Below are positions 7,843 to 16,734 of a stretch of 40,993 nucleotides of DNA, one piece after another. The notes under the pieces are model-generated. The model was given only the letters and a program-made list of their open reading frames with translations. It was not told the origin of the DNA and ran no database searches. Source of the DNA: Silicimonas sp. (lineage in GTDB: Bacteria; Pseudomonadota; Alphaproteobacteria; Rhodobacterales; Rhodobacteraceae); contig JAJDUZ010000068.1 of assembly GCA_022826385.1 (NCBI GenBank), positions 1 to 40,993 on the forward strand. The letters are read 5' to 3'. How positions within the stretch are numbered: the stretch's first letter is position 1; each line of letters starts with the position of its first letter. The position numbers were made by a program, and so were the translations under genes.

Positions 7843-8690
7843 GCCTGCGTCCGCCTTGCGCCCGCAACGGGACGATAGATCATGGGCCCAATGATTTCGA
7901 AAGGCGTGTTCAGCCGCGAGAGTGTTTCGCTTTCGCCGATATAGAGAACGCCGTCGCTGGGCATCAGCGCGTGGACATGGCGCAGAATGTTTTCCTGATC
8001 TTCGTTTGTGAAATAGATCAGCACATTGCGCAGAAAGACGACGTCGAACGGGCTGACGCCGCTCAACCGCTTCTGAAGGTTGTGCAGCTTGAACTTGATC
8101 CGGGTTCGGATCTCGGGGCTGATCTGGACTTGGCCCGCATCATCGCATTTCATGAATTCGGCGAACAGGTCCGGCGCATCTTTTTGGAACTGCGCGAATG
8201 CCGCGCCTTCATAGTTTCCTGTTTCGGCCTTCTTCAACACCCGGGCAGACACGTCTGTGCCCAAGACCGAATAGTTGAAGCCGGGCTCGGACCTGCGCAC
8301 CTGTTCCAACAGAATCCCGATCGTATGGGCCTCTTCCCCGGTCGACGCCGCGGCGGACCAAACCCGCATGGCGCGTCCCGCTTTCTTGGTAAGAAACTGT
8401 GGCACCGCGTCGTCCCGAAAGTGCTCCCAGATTCGCGGTGTCCGATAAAAATATGTCTTGTTGGTCGTGACCCGGTTGATCAACTCCTGCATCTCATCCG
8501 GGTCTGACGTGACCTTCGCGATATACGCCTTGTAGTCGCTCAGCCCTAGTTCGCGAAGTCGGCCTTTCAGTCGGCTGACAAGCATTGTTGACCGACCGTC
8601 TGCAATCGTGATGCCGGTCTTGTCGTGAATAATCGCTTGTAGCTTGTTGAAGTGCAGTTCGCTCAGAACCGCGTCAGTCGGTTGTGGCAT
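7839..8690 (-). CDS. cheR: Chemotaxis protein methyltransferase CheR
   Basis: A 283-residue SAM-dependent methyltransferase that methylates receptor glutamates for adaptation. Residues ~10-75 form the helical N-terminal domain and ~85-275 the Rossmann catalytic domain. Motifs seen are the start of the catalytic domain (TTNKTYFYRTPRIWEHF), the SAM-binding AAASTGEEAHTIGILL, the GTDVSARVLKKA strand-helix and DVVFLRNVLIYF near the C-terminus, ending with LYIGESETL. The GEEAHT version of the usual GEEPYS motif is a small variation. It lies 24 bp after the receptor gene and overlaps cheD by ATGA. The likely substrate is the receptor encoded next door, which has no C-terminal CheR-tethering pentapeptide. 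Confidence 0.94.
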   Translation of the reverse strand: MPQPTDAVLSELHFNKLQAIIHDKTGITIADGRSTMLVSRLKGRLRELGLSDYKAYIAKVTSDPDEMQELINRVTTNKTYFYRTPRIWEHFRDDAVPQFLTKKAGRAMRVWSAAASTGEEAHTIGILLEQVRRSEPGFNYSVLGTDVSARVLKKAETGNYEGAAFAQFQKDAPDLFAEFMKCDDAGQVQISPEIRTRIKFKLHNLQKRLSGVSPFDVVFLRNVLIYFTNEDQENILRHVHALMPSDGVLYIGESETLSRLNTPFEIIGPMIYRPVAGARRTQA

Positions 8691-8714
8691 CCCACACCTC
8701 CGCTTTTTCTATGT

Positions 8715-11705
8715 TCAAGCGCCGAGTTTCGACATTTCGGTTTTCAAGGCTTGCGCGCCTTTGTTCAGGTCCTGCGTCGACGCGGCAATATTGTCGGATG
8801 CGATGACGGCTTCTTCCGAGGCATCCACAATGCTTTGCACTGCCTCGGCCACGTCGCGGGCCGCCGTCTGCTGCTCGTTGGCGGCGACGGAGATTTGCGA
8901 GATCGAGGTGGTTGTTTCCGCAATCCCGTCCAGGATTTTCTTGAACGCGGCGCCGGCCTCGCGAGATACTTCGCTGCCCTGGGTCACCCGCTTGACGGTT
9001 TCGGTGATCAGTTTCGAGATTTCCTTGGTCGCCTGAGAAGACCGTTCCGCCAGTTTCCGAACCTCGTCAGCCACCACCGAGAAGCCAAGCCCATGCTCGC
9101 CTGCGCGTGCGGCCTCGATCGCGGCATTGAAGGCCAGCATGTTGGTCTGACCGGCAATCTCGCTGATCACCTTGACGATTTCGTTGATTTCTTCGGACGA
9201 GGCGTTGATCAGGTCCATCGATTCAATCGAGCGGTCGATGGCCTTGGCGCCGACATCGGCCTCGGCCTTGGTCCGCTGCGCGATCTCGTCCGAGTGACGA
9301 CCGTTCTCGGCAATCGAGTCGATCGACGCGCTCAACTCCTCGATCGATGCACTGATTTCCTCGGTCGTGCATCCCAGTGTCTGCGCGCCACTGGCCACCT
9401 TGTCGGCCTGTTCCGAGAGGTTTGCCGACATCTCGACGAAGTCTGCAGATATGCGCGACACCTCGCGTTCCAACTCGACCTCGGCCGTGATGTCGACGGC
9501 AAATTTGACGACTTTCGTCACCTTGCCATCGTCGTCGATGATCGGTGTGTACGAGGCCCGCAGCCAGAGTTCCTCACCCTTCTTGTTGAAGCGCTGATAC
9601 TTACCGGCATCTGATTGGCCCGATCCCAACTTTTGCCAGAAGGCCGCATATTCGCCGGTTTGCGTATATTCGGTGTCGCAGAAGATACGATGATGCTGGC
9701 CCTTGATTTCTTCCAGCGCGTATCCGGTTGCGGCGCTAAAGTTTTCGTTGGCGGTCAGGATCTCGCCGTCCGGTGTAAACTCGATGACGGCCTGCGCGCG
9801 ACTGATTGCTTCCATCTTTGCGGCCTGTTCCAGATTGCGGTTCTTTTCTTCCGTGATGTCGCTGGCGAATTTGACCAGTTTGAACACATGTCCGTTCGCA
9901 TCGACGATGGGGTTGTAGGTCGCCTGGATCCAGACCTCGGCGCCGCCTTTGCCAAAACGCTTGAACTCACCGCTGAAAAACTGCCCTTCGCCCAGTTTCT
10001 TCCAGAATGCCTTGTACTCGGCACTGTTGGCATAGCCCTCTTCGCAGAACATGCGGTGATGCTGGCCCTTGATCTCGTCCAACCCGTAACCGACGGTCGA
10101 GGTGAAATTCTCGTTCGCGTGCAGGATGGTGCCGTTGGCGTCGAACTCGATCATCGCTTGCGCACGATCCAGCGCCGACAACACACCTGCGTTCAACCGT
10201 GTGGTGGTGACGTTGTCCCATTCCAGCACATTGCCGACATAGGCGCCGTCTTCACTGAAGATACCACCGACATTCAGGGCGAATTTGAGATCGCCGATGG
10301 TAATGTCGGTCTTGTAGGGCAGGTTCGATGGATCGGCGAGCAGCTTGCGCTGATGCTCGGGATGCTTGTGGAACTGATCGATACACGTGCCTACAATCTT
10401 TTCGGGATCGAAACTGGGCCATGTCTGACGGAACAGATCGGCCGCACTCGACAACAGACCGCGCGTCGCTTCGTTGATGTCCGTGACGACCAGATCGCGG
10501 TCCACGGTCATCATCGCGACCGAGGAGTTCTCGAAGCCGGTGCGTTTGCGCAGGTTTTCGAATTCTGCCTTCTTTTGCTCGGTGATGTCAGTGGCGAATT
10601 TCACCACTTTGAAGACCTTGCCGTTGCCGTCAAGGATCGGGTTATAGGTGGCCCGGATCCAGATGGCCGAGCCGTCCTTGCCGAACCGCTTGAACTGACC
10701 CGAGGCGAATTCGCCCGCTGCGAGGTTTTTCCAGAAATCCTTGTACTCGGTCGATTTGGTATAGGCCTCGTCACAGAACATGCGGTGATGGCCACCCACG
10801 ATCTCTTCAAGGTCGTAGCCGACGGTCGCCAGAAAGTTCGCGTTGGCCTGCAGAATGTTGCCTTTGGGGTCGAACTCGATCGTGGCCCGGGCGCGGTCGA
10901 GTGCTGCCAGCACACCGGCATTGAGCCGCGCCGCTGTCACATCGGACCATTCCAGCATGTTGCCGATATAGGCGCCGCTTTCGTCAAAGATGCCGCCGAC
11001 ATTCAAAGCGAATTTCAGATCACCGATGGTGATGTCGGTATGATAGGGCAGATTGGCCGGGTCCGAGAGTATCTTGCGCTGATGTGCGGGGTTCTGGTGG
11101 AACTGGTCAATGCACGCACCAACGATGTTCTTTGGATCGAAGTCCGGCCAGACGGACTTGAAGGCGGCTGCATGCTTCATCATCAGATCGCGTGTCGCCT
11201 GATTGACATCCATGACGACAAAGTCGCGATCCACGGTCATCATGGCTTCTGACGAGTTCTCAAAGCCGGTCGTCTTACGCAAGTTGACAAGTTCGGCCTG
11301 CTTTTGGGCCGTGATGTCAGTGGCAAACTTCACAATCTTATAGGGCTTGCCGTCTTCGCCGAAGATCGGGTTGTAGCTGGCATTGATCCAGATTTCAGAA
11401 CCATCCTTGCCAAGCCGGCGAAACTCATCCGCGATGAATTCACCCATGGCAAGGCGCATCCAGAAGTCTTTATAGGCGTCACTCGCGGCATAGTCCGGGT
11501 CGCAGAACATGCGGTGATGCTGCCCGACGATCTCGGCCAGGTCATACCCGACGGTTTGCGTGAAATTCGGGTTCGCTGTCAGGATGGTTCCGTCCAGATC
11601 GAATTCGATGACAGCTTGCACACGATGGATCGCGTCGACGATCCCCTCAAGGTCGATTGCTGCCTCAACTGCCTGCGTTTCAGCCGAACTATTTGCGTCC
11701 ATCAT
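8715..11705 (-). CDS. Soluble methyl-accepting protein with six PAS modules
   Basis: A 996-residue cytoplasmic receptor: no signal peptide, membrane segment or HAMP domain. It has six PAS modules (about 25-140, 145-260, 270-385, 390-505, 512-625, 635-745) and then an MCP signalling domain (755-996) with hairpin tip [22 protein letters not shown] and [18 protein letters not shown]. The modules are of two kinds in the order A-B-A-B-A-A. A-type modules carry IEFD...GxILxANxNF and [QG]HHR[MI]FC and end in KFA[TSV]DIT; B-type modules carry [15 protein letters not shown] and an identical 18-residue stretch [21 protein letters not shown] domains of this kind in receptors often bind heme, FAD or small ligands, so energy, redox or oxygen sensing is plausible. 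The adjacent ATG 11702 could also be the start. It leads the operon with cheR, cheD and the triple CheW. Confidence 0.93.
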   Translation of the reverse strand: MMDANSSAETQAVEAAIDLEGIVDAIHRVQAVIEFDLDGTILTANPNFTQTVGYDLAEIVGQHHRMFCDPDYAASDAYKDFWMRLAMGEFIADEFRRLGKDGSEIWINASYNPIFGEDGKPYKIVKFATDITAQKQAELVNLRKTTGFENSSEAMMTVDRDFVVMDVNQATRDLMMKHAAAFKSVWPDFDPKNIVGACIDQFHQNPAHQRKILSDPANLPYHTDITIGDLKFALNVGGIFDESGAYIGNMLEWSDVTAARLNAGVLAALDRARATIEFDPKGNILQANANFLATVGYDLEEIVGGHHRMFCDEAYTKSTEYKDFWKNLAAGEFASGQFKRFGKDGSAIWIRATYNPILDGNGKVFKVVKFATDITEQKKAEFENLRKRTGFENSSVAMMTVDRDLVVTDINEATRGLLSSAADLFRQTWPSFDPEKIVGTCIDQFHKHPEHQRKLLADPSNLPYKTDITIGDLKFALNVGGIFSEDGAYVGNVLEWDNVTTTRLNAGVLSALDRAQAMIEFDANGTILHANENFTSTVGYGLDEIKGQHHRMFCEEGYANSAEYKAFWKKLGEGQFFSGEFKRFGKGGAEVWIQATYNPIVDANGHVFKLVKFASDITEEKNRNLEQAAKMEAISRAQAVIEFTPDGEILTANENFSAATGYALEEIKGQHHRIFCDTEYTQTGEYAAFWQKLGSGQSDAGKYQRFNKKGEELWLRASYTPIIDDDGKVTKVVKFAVDITAEVELEREVSRISADFVEMSANLSEQADKVASGAQTLGCTTEEISASIEELSASIDSIAENGRHSDEIAQRTKAEADVGAKAIDRSIESMDLINASSEEINEIVKVISEIAGQTNMLAFNAAIEAARAGEHGLGFSVVADEVRKLAERSSQATKEISKLITETVKRVTQGSEVSREAGAAFKKILDGIAETTTSISQISVAANEQQTAARDVAEAVQSIVDASEEAVIASDNIAASTQDLNKGAQALKTEMSKLGA

Positions 11706-11965
11706 GCCGTCTCACTTTTTTACCCCGCGCCAAGGGCATTGCTACGGCAGCCGACTAAACGTGCGGTATCCATCAAGGCGCCTGAAAGCCAAAAGAGCCA
11801 ATAAACTGAGGAAAACTTTACTTTTGAGGCTGCGTGACCCGAGGCGGGTGCGACCGGCAGGTTTACAAAACTGTCACGGCCTCTTTGCCGTCCGTTTACA
11901 TAACCTTCAATTTTACGTCACCGCTCGGGCCTAGAACGCCGCGGACTGCATCACCGGGGGCATGC
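11706..11965. promoter_or_regulatory. Divergent promoter region, receptor operon / phnC; possible Pho box
   Basis: This 260-bp AT-richer gap separates two divergent operons and holds no gene. At 11860-11877 it contains ggtttacaaaactgtcac, whose second half CTGTCAC (11871-11877) matches the PhoB half-site CTGTCAT at six of seven positions; the first half, 11 bases upstream, matches poorly. Phosphate-starvation control of phn genes is well known, so a degenerate Pho box is possible but not proven. Confidence 0.35.
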
Positions 11966-12781
11966 ATGCTGCACATTGAAGGTTTGACCAAGCGCTTCGG
12001 CGCCAAGACGGCGGTGGATGCGGCGACAATCCGTGTCGAAGCCTCCTCGATGATCGGGATCATAGGGAAGTCCGGCGCGGGCAAATCCACGCTGTTGCGC
12101 ATGTTGAACCGGCTGACGTCGTCCAGCGACGGCAGCATCAGCTTCGAGGGTCGCGAAGTGTCGTCGCTGACCGGTGCGGACAAGCGACGCTGGCAGTCGG
12201 AATGCGCGATGATCTTCCAGCAGTTCAATTTGGTGCCGCGTATGGATGTTGTGTCGAACGTGCTGCACGGGACGCTGAACAAGCGGTCGACCCTTGCCAC
12301 GATGTTCAACCTTTATCCAAGCGAGGACATCCACAAAGCCATCGAAATCCTTGATCGGTTGGGCATTGCGGAACAGGCACCGAAACGGGCAGAAGCGCTT
12401 TCGGGCGGTCAGCAGCAACGTGTCGCGATTGCGCGGGCGCTGATGCAGGACCCGAAGATCATTCTTGCCGACGAGCCGATTGCCTCGCTTGACCCGATGA
12501 ACGCCCAGATCGTGATGGAGGCGCTCCGTCGCATTCATGACGAGGACGGACGGCTTGTCATTTGCAACCTGCACACGCTGGATACCGCGCGCCGGTATTG
12601 CGACCGCGTCATCGGGATGCGCGACGGGCGTATCGTGTTTGATGGCACGCCCGAGCAACTGACCACGGGTGTCGCGCGCGACATCTATGGGGCCGGAGAC
12701 GAATTCTCGGAAAGCGCCACATCCACCGAGATCGGCGCATTGGATCAACCCGCTGAACAAACCGCCAAGGTCTTCGCCTGA
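11966..12781 (+). CDS. phnC: Phosphonate ABC transporter ATP-binding protein PhnC
   Basis: A 271-residue ABC ATPase that powers phosphonate import through PhnE with PhnD as binding protein. Seen are Walker [10 protein letters not shown] (near residue 34), the Q-loop region [23 protein letters not shown], which is typical of PhnC, the signature LSGGQQQR, Walker B IILADEP and the H-loop [15 protein letters not shown]. The start at 11966 gives the usual [13 protein letters not shown]-terminus; the frame is open upstream but that part is not family-like. Its stop codon is built into a terminator-like hairpin before phnD. Confidence 0.94.
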   Translation: MLHIEGLTKRFGAKTAVDAATIRVEASSMIGIIGKSGAGKSTLLRMLNRLTSSSDGSISFEGREVSSLTGADKRRWQSECAMIFQQFNLVPRMDVVSNVLHGTLNKRSTLATMFNLYPSEDIHKAIEILDRLGIAEQAPKRAEALSGGQQQRVAIARALMQDPKIILADEPIASLDPMNAQIVMEALRRIHDEDGRLVICNLHTLDTARRYCDRVIGMRDGRIVFDGTPEQLTTGVARDIYGAGDEFSESATSTEIGALDQPAEQTAKVFA

Positions 12782-12793
12782 GGCGGTTTTTTT
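12759..12793 (+). terminator. Intrinsic terminator/attenuator at the phnC-phnD junction
   Basis: AAACCGCC (12759-12766) pairs with GGCGGTTT (12782-12789), with an inner AGG/CCT pairing, and the stem runs directly into seven T residues (12787-12793). This is a textbook Rho-independent signal, yet it lies inside an operon and overlaps the phnC stop codon. Either phnD has its own promoter in the 45 bases behind it or readthrough is partial. Confidence 0.75.
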
Positions 12794-12838
12794 GACCCCA
12801 AGGCGCTGGGTTCTGCGCCACATCACCTGGAGAGGAAA

Positions 12839-13747
12839 ATGAAAACTACTCTTGCTCTTGCTTTGGCCGCGACGACGGCTCTGTCTTCCGGCGCTTTTGC
12901 CGAAGAGATCACCGAATTCCGGATCGGCATCCTTGGCGGCGAAAACGCCCAGGACCGTCTGAATGCCTATAGCTGCCTTGGTGACTACACGACCGAGGTT
13001 CTGGGCGTCGAAACCAAGCTGTTCGCACCGGCCGACTATAACGGCGTGATCCAGGGGCTTCTGGGCGGCACGCTGGACATGGCGTGGCTTGGGGCGTCGT
13101 CCTATGCGGCAACCTATCTGCAGGACCCCGAAGCTGTTGAGCCGGTTCTGGTCAAGGTGAACATGGACGGCTCTATCGGCTATCACTCGATCGGGTTCGC
13201 CCGGAAAGACAGCGGGATCGAAAGCCTTGAAGCGATGCAGGGCAAAGTCTTCGGCTTCGGTGATCCGAACTCGACCTCGGGCTACCTGATCCCGTCGATC
13301 GAGATTCCCGAGCTGACCGGTTCGACCATGGAGTCCGGCGACTATTTCGGTGAAGTGAAGTTCACTGGCGGTCACGAGCAGACCATCGTTGCCGTCTTCA
13401 ACGGCGATATCGACGGCGGCGTGACCTGGGCCGACGGTCAGGGTAACTGGGAAGACGGCTACAACTCGGGCGCGCTGCGCAAGGCGGTTGATGCCGGTCT
13501 GATCGACATGAACGAGCTGGTCCAGATCTGGAAGTCGAAGGTCATCCCGGAAGGCCCGATTGTTCTGCGCAAAGCTCTGCCTGCAGATGTGAAAGCGAAG
13601 ATGACCGAACTGGTCGACACGCTGCACGAGACAGACCAGGACTGCGCCTATGGTGTGGCCGCGGGCGAAACGCTGGGTTTCCAGCCGGTGACCCATGACA
13701 CCTACACCTCGGTGATCGAGGCACGTAAGGCGAAAATCGGCGGCTGA
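12839..13747 (+). CDS. phnD: Phosphonate ABC transporter substrate-binding protein PhnD
   Basis: A 302-residue periplasmic phosphonate-binding protein. It starts with a signal peptide (MKTTLALALAATTALSSGAF, cleaved near AFA|EEITEF). Family segments include FRIGILGGENAQDRL, LFAPADYNGVIQGLLGGTLD followed by MAWLGASSYA, and DPNSTSGYLIPS, whose serine-threonine pair contacts the phosphonate group in homologues. The GAGAGGA ribosome-binding site before ATG 12839 is strong. It is flanked by a terminator-like hairpin upstream and another strong hairpin downstream, suggesting that its level is set separately from phnC and phnE. Confidence 0.94.
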   Translation: MKTTLALALAATTALSSGAFAEEITEFRIGILGGENAQDRLNAYSCLGDYTTEVLGVETKLFAPADYNGVIQGLLGGTLDMAWLGASSYAATYLQDPEAVEPVLVKVNMDGSIGYHSIGFARKDSGIESLEAMQGKVFGFGDPNSTSGYLIPSIEIPELTGSTMESGDYFGEVKFTGGHEQTIVAVFNGDIDGGVTWADGQGNWEDGYNSGALRKAVDAGLIDMNELVQIWKSKVIPEGPIVLRKALPADVKAKMTELVDTLHETDQDCAYGVAAGETLGFQPVTHDTYTSVIEARKAKIGG

Positions 13748-13759
13748 CGCTGCGGGGTA

Positions 13760-13791
13760 GCGGCGGGGCGTCGGTCGTGGCGCCCCGTCGC
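13760..13791 (+). terminator. Strong hairpin after phnD
   Basis: gcggcggggcg (13760-13770) pairs with cgccccgtcgc (13781-13791) over 11 bp with one G-U pair, leaving a 10-base loop. There is no T-run. It starts 12 bases after the phnD stop and probably stabilises the phnD message or limits transcription into phnE1, as the dctP-dctQ hairpin may do. Confidence 0.6.
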
Positions 13792-13824
13792 CCATGTCGC
13801 GCGGGCCGAACCGTTCCGGCATGT

Positions 13825-13849
13825 GCGTATTTTTGAAGAGATGAAGGGG
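13825..13849 (+). repeat. Short intergenic repeat, copy 1
   Basis: This 25-base element (gcgtatttttgaagagatga then agggg) agrees at 23 of 25 positions with 29502-29526 in the gap before the Mrp operon. Both copies lie in non-coding DNA a short way downstream of a stop codon and just after a GC-rich tccggc stretch. I recall sequences of this type (cctccggcgggagtattt... gatgaag) being common between genes in Rhodobacteraceae; the function is unknown. Confidence 0.55.
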
Positions 13850-13898
13850 CAGGCCCCGCGTCATTCCTGACGCCGGTTTGCCGTGATGGGGCGAGAGC

Positions 13899-14771
13899 AT
13901 GGCCGATCTGACGGCAGGGGGTTCCACGGGCGTCGCGGACGTCCAGAGCCGGTATATGGAGATGGTGCAGCGAAAGCGCCTTTATGGCGGGCTGACGCTG
14001 TTGATCTTTGTCGTGTTGATGGTGTCGGGCTTCATGGTGGCCGACGACCGGAACGCGGGCGGCTTCTGGGACGGCATCGACAATATGGGCGATTATCCCG
14101 CGGCCGTCCTCGCCGAAGCGTGGGAAAAGCTCGCCGATCTGCCCGGCCTGATGGTCAAGTATTTCCCGGCCTTGATCGAAACGATCAACATTGCCGCCGT
14201 GTCGACCTTGACCGGTGTTCTGGCGGGGTTCGTTCTTGCCATGCTCGGGACGCGCGGGCTGGCGCGGTGGCCCGCATTGATCCCGGTCTTCCGCCGGATC
14301 ACCGACGTGATGCGTGCGGTGCCGGAAATCGTCATCGCGCTGATGCTGATCTTTGTGCTGGGCGGCGGACCGGTTCCGGCGGTGATTGCCATCGCGATCC
14401 ACACAGCGGGCGCGATTGGCAAGCTGTTCTCGGAAGTGGCCGAGAATGCCGATCTGAAGCCGGTCGAAGGTTTGCAGTCGATCGGGGCGAACTGGTCGCA
14501 ACGCATTCTGCTTGGGGTTCTGCCGCAGGTCGCGCCAAACTTTCTGAGCTATGCGCTGTTGCGCTTCGAAATCAACATCCGTGCCTCGGCCATCCTTGGC
14601 TTCGTCGGCGCGGGCGGCATCGGCTACGAGTTGCGAAACTCGATGTCCTGGGGGCCGGGCCGTTTTGATGAGGCCGCGGCGATCTTCGTGCTGCTCTTCG
14701 GAACAATCGTGTTCTTCGACCAGGTGTCCAGCCGCTATCGCAACCGCATGACCGAGGGGCAGGGCGCATGA
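13899..14771 (+). CDS. phnE: Phosphonate ABC transporter permease PhnE1
   Basis: A 290-residue permease with about six membrane segments. The BPD-transporter core shows the coupling-helix EAA-like loop (EVAENADLKPVEGLQSIGA, then GVLPQVAPNFLSYALLRFEINIRASAILGFVGAGGIG), typical of PhnE. It pairs with PhnE2 to form the channel for phosphonates delivered by PhnD. A 151-bp gap with a hairpin and a short repeat separates it from phnD, while phnE2 overlaps its end by ATGA. No strong ribosome-binding site is seen; GGGGCGAGAGC precedes the start. Confidence 0.93.
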   Translation: MADLTAGGSTGVADVQSRYMEMVQRKRLYGGLTLLIFVVLMVSGFMVADDRNAGGFWDGIDNMGDYPAAVLAEAWEKLADLPGLMVKYFPALIETINIAAVSTLTGVLAGFVLAMLGTRGLARWPALIPVFRRITDVMRAVPEIVIALMLIFVLGGGPVPAVIAIAIHTAGAIGKLFSEVAENADLKPVEGLQSIGANWSQRILLGVLPQVAPNFLSYALLRFEINIRASAILGFVGAGGIGYELRNSMSWGPGRFDEAAAIFVLLFGTIVFFDQVSSRYRNRMTEGQGA

Positions 14772-16087
14772 CAACCGCAACGCTTGAAACACTGCAATCC
14801 GACGCCGACACCCTGTTTCGGCGGAAGCGCCTGACGGCCTATGCCGTGCCTGCGGTGATCTTTGCCTATTTCGTCTATATCTTCTTCGCCTTCGATTTTG
14901 CGGGCTTGGCCAGCCGGGCGCAGCCCGCGAACGCGATGACGCTGGCCTCTGACATGTTAAGCTATAAGGTTCATGTCACCCGCTCGCACCGTTCGGGCGA
15001 GATCGACTATGCGGTCGAGGGCGAGCGCAAGGGCCGCTATCCCGACGGCATGCGCCCCGACTGGGCGAGCGACGCGGGCGAGACGACCGTTCTGAGCTTG
15101 GGCGACGGGTACGAAGTGCGCCTGCTGCCGGACAACCGCACCGAGTTCGATGTGCCGGGCCATGGTACGATCGAAGCGCAGTTCGATGGCACCAAGGTTG
15201 TCACCAATCTGGGCGACACGCCGCCCGACTGGGTCAATGCCAGCCGAACGCGCGTTGCGATCACCACCGATGGCGGGCGGGTGACGATCACCCGGTCGAA
15301 GACCGAGGTCTTCAACTATTTCGGTGGTTGGGAGTTGTTCTGGTTCACGCTCGACAGTCCTTACTACGGTCAAAGCTTCGGCAGCATCCTGTTCGGGGAT
15401 CAGATCGACCCGACACGCCCGAACCTTGCCGGGGCTTGGCATGATTTCTGGCAAAACCCGATGTGGCGCCATGCCGATGTGGTCTGGGCCATTGGCGAGA
15501 CGATCCTGATGGCGTTTCTTGGCACATTCGGGGGCGCGATCATCGCCCTGCCGCTGGCCTTCATGGCCGCCAAACGGTTTGCCCCGATCATGGCGCTGCG
15601 GTTTGCCATGCGGCGGCTGTTCGATTTCGTGCGCGGTGTCGATGCGCTGATCTGGACCATCGTGCTCAGCCGCGCCTTCGGGCCGGGGCCCCTGACAGGC
15701 GCCTTGGCGATCCTGATCACCGATACCGGAACCTTCGGCAAGATATTCTCGGAAGCGCTTGAGAACGTCGACGAAAAGCAGATCGAGGGCGTATCCTCGA
15801 CCGGGGCCAAGCCTCTGCAACGCTATCGGTTCGGCGTGATCCCGCAGGTGGTGCCAGTGTTGCTGGCGCAGGTGCTTTACTTCCTTGAATCGAACACACG
15901 CAGCGCGACGATCATCGGGGCGATCACCGGCGGGGGCATCGGCCTGCTGATCACCCAAGCCATCCAGACCCAGAAGGATTGGGAGGAGGTGGCCTATTAC
16001 ATCATTCTCATCATTCTTATGGTGATCTTCATGGACTGGCTTTCGGGCGTATTGCGCCGCCGCTTGATCCGCGGAGACGCCGAGTGA
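14768..16087 (+). CDS. phnE: Phosphonate ABC transporter permease PhnE2
   Basis: A 439-residue second PhnE subunit. The C-terminal ~220 residues are the permease core (IGETILMAFLGTFGGAIIALPLAFMAA, the coupling loop EALENVDEKQIEGVSSTGAKPLQRYRFGVIPQVVPVLLAQ and TRSATIIGAITGGGIGLLI). Between TM1 (~20-42) and the core lies a ~150-residue hydrophilic, probably periplasmic segment, which is why the protein is far longer than PhnE1; long second PhnE proteins are usual in alphaproteobacteria. It overlaps phnE1 by ATGA and the following SDR gene by GTGA. Confidence 0.92.
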   Translation: MTTATLETLQSDADTLFRRKRLTAYAVPAVIFAYFVYIFFAFDFAGLASRAQPANAMTLASDMLSYKVHVTRSHRSGEIDYAVEGERKGRYPDGMRPDWASDAGETTVLSLGDGYEVRLLPDNRTEFDVPGHGTIEAQFDGTKVVTNLGDTPPDWVNASRTRVAITTDGGRVTITRSKTEVFNYFGGWELFWFTLDSPYYGQSFGSILFGDQIDPTRPNLAGAWHDFWQNPMWRHADVVWAIGETILMAFLGTFGGAIIALPLAFMAAKRFAPIMALRFAMRRLFDFVRGVDALIWTIVLSRAFGPGPLTGALAILITDTGTFGKIFSEALENVDEKQIEGVSSTGAKPLQRYRFGVIPQVVPVLLAQVLYFLESNTRSATIIGAITGGGIGLLITQAIQTQKDWEEVAYYIILIILMVIFMDWLSGVLRRRLIRGDAE

Positions 16088-16734
16088 CGCATGTTCTGAT
16101 CACCGGATGCAATCGGGGCATCGGGCTTGCACTGGCCGAAGCGGCACTGGCGCGCGGGTGGCAGGTCACCGGCACGACACGGGGCGCGGATGCCCCCGAG
16201 GGTGTGATGGTGATCGATTGCGACATGGACAATGTCGGCAAGATCGCAAGCGCCTTCGAGGGGCTGGGCCCGCTGGATCTCCTGATCAACAATGCCGGTG
16301 TGATCGGTCCGGAGGTGCCCGCTTTGGACATGGACTATGCCGGGTTTCGGCACACGCTGACGGTCAACACGCTGGCGCCTCTGGCCGTGACGCAAGCGTG
16401 CCTGCCCGCGTTGCGGCAGGCGAACGGTGCGCGCATCCTGTCGATTTCAAGCCAGATGTCGTGGATGGGCTATGCCAAGTCCGACCGCATCGCCTATCGC
16501 GCGTCGAAAGTGGCGCTGAACAAGGTGATGCAGGGCGTGGCGACCGATCTTGCGCCCGAGGGGATTGCCTGTGCCCTGATCGACCCCGGTTGGGTGCGCA
16601 CCGATATGGGCGGAGCACAGGCGGACGAAGACCCGGTTGCCGTGGCCAACGGTGTTCTGACCATCGCGGAACGGCTCACGATGGAAGAGACGGGGAAGTT
16701 CTTTCGCTTCACGGGCGAGGAGCGTGTGTTCTGA
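16084..16734 (+). CDS. Short-chain dehydrogenase/reductase in the phn operon
   Basis: A 216-residue SDR-family NAD(P)-dependent oxidoreductase. It has the cofactor motif TGCNRGIG (residues ~7-14), NNAGVIG, the catalytic serine in ILSISSQMSWM and the YRASK active site, so all catalytic residues are present. GTG 16084 overlaps the phnE2 stop (GTGA); it has no ribosome-binding site of its own and is probably made by translational coupling. It is followed by a hexapeptide transferase with a 1-bp TGATG overlap. No C-P lyase step needs an SDR, so it may pre-process a phosphonate (an alcohol or aldehyde side chain) or handle the released product. That role is conjecture. Confidence 0.88.
   Translation: MTHVLITGCNRGIGLALAEAALARGWQVTGTTRGADAPEGVMVIDCDMDNVGKIASAFEGLGPLDLLINNAGVIGPEVPALDMDYAGFRHTLTVNTLAPLAVTQACLPALRQANGARILSISSQMSWMGYAKSDRIAYRASKVALNKVMQGVATDLAPEGIACALIDPGWVRTDMGGAQADEDPVAVANGVLTIAERLTMEETGKFFRFTGEERVF

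Noticed and set aside
9615..11252. Plus-strand frame of 545 codons inside the receptor gene
   Set aside because: Its apparent internal repeats only mirror the repeated PAS modules of the true minus-strand gene.
11951..13927. Long minus-strand open frame (658 codons) opposite phnC-phnD
   Set aside because: It crosses two clear plus-strand genes, a terminator and the phnD signal peptide; the translation has no domain and is a mirror of GC-rich coding DNA.
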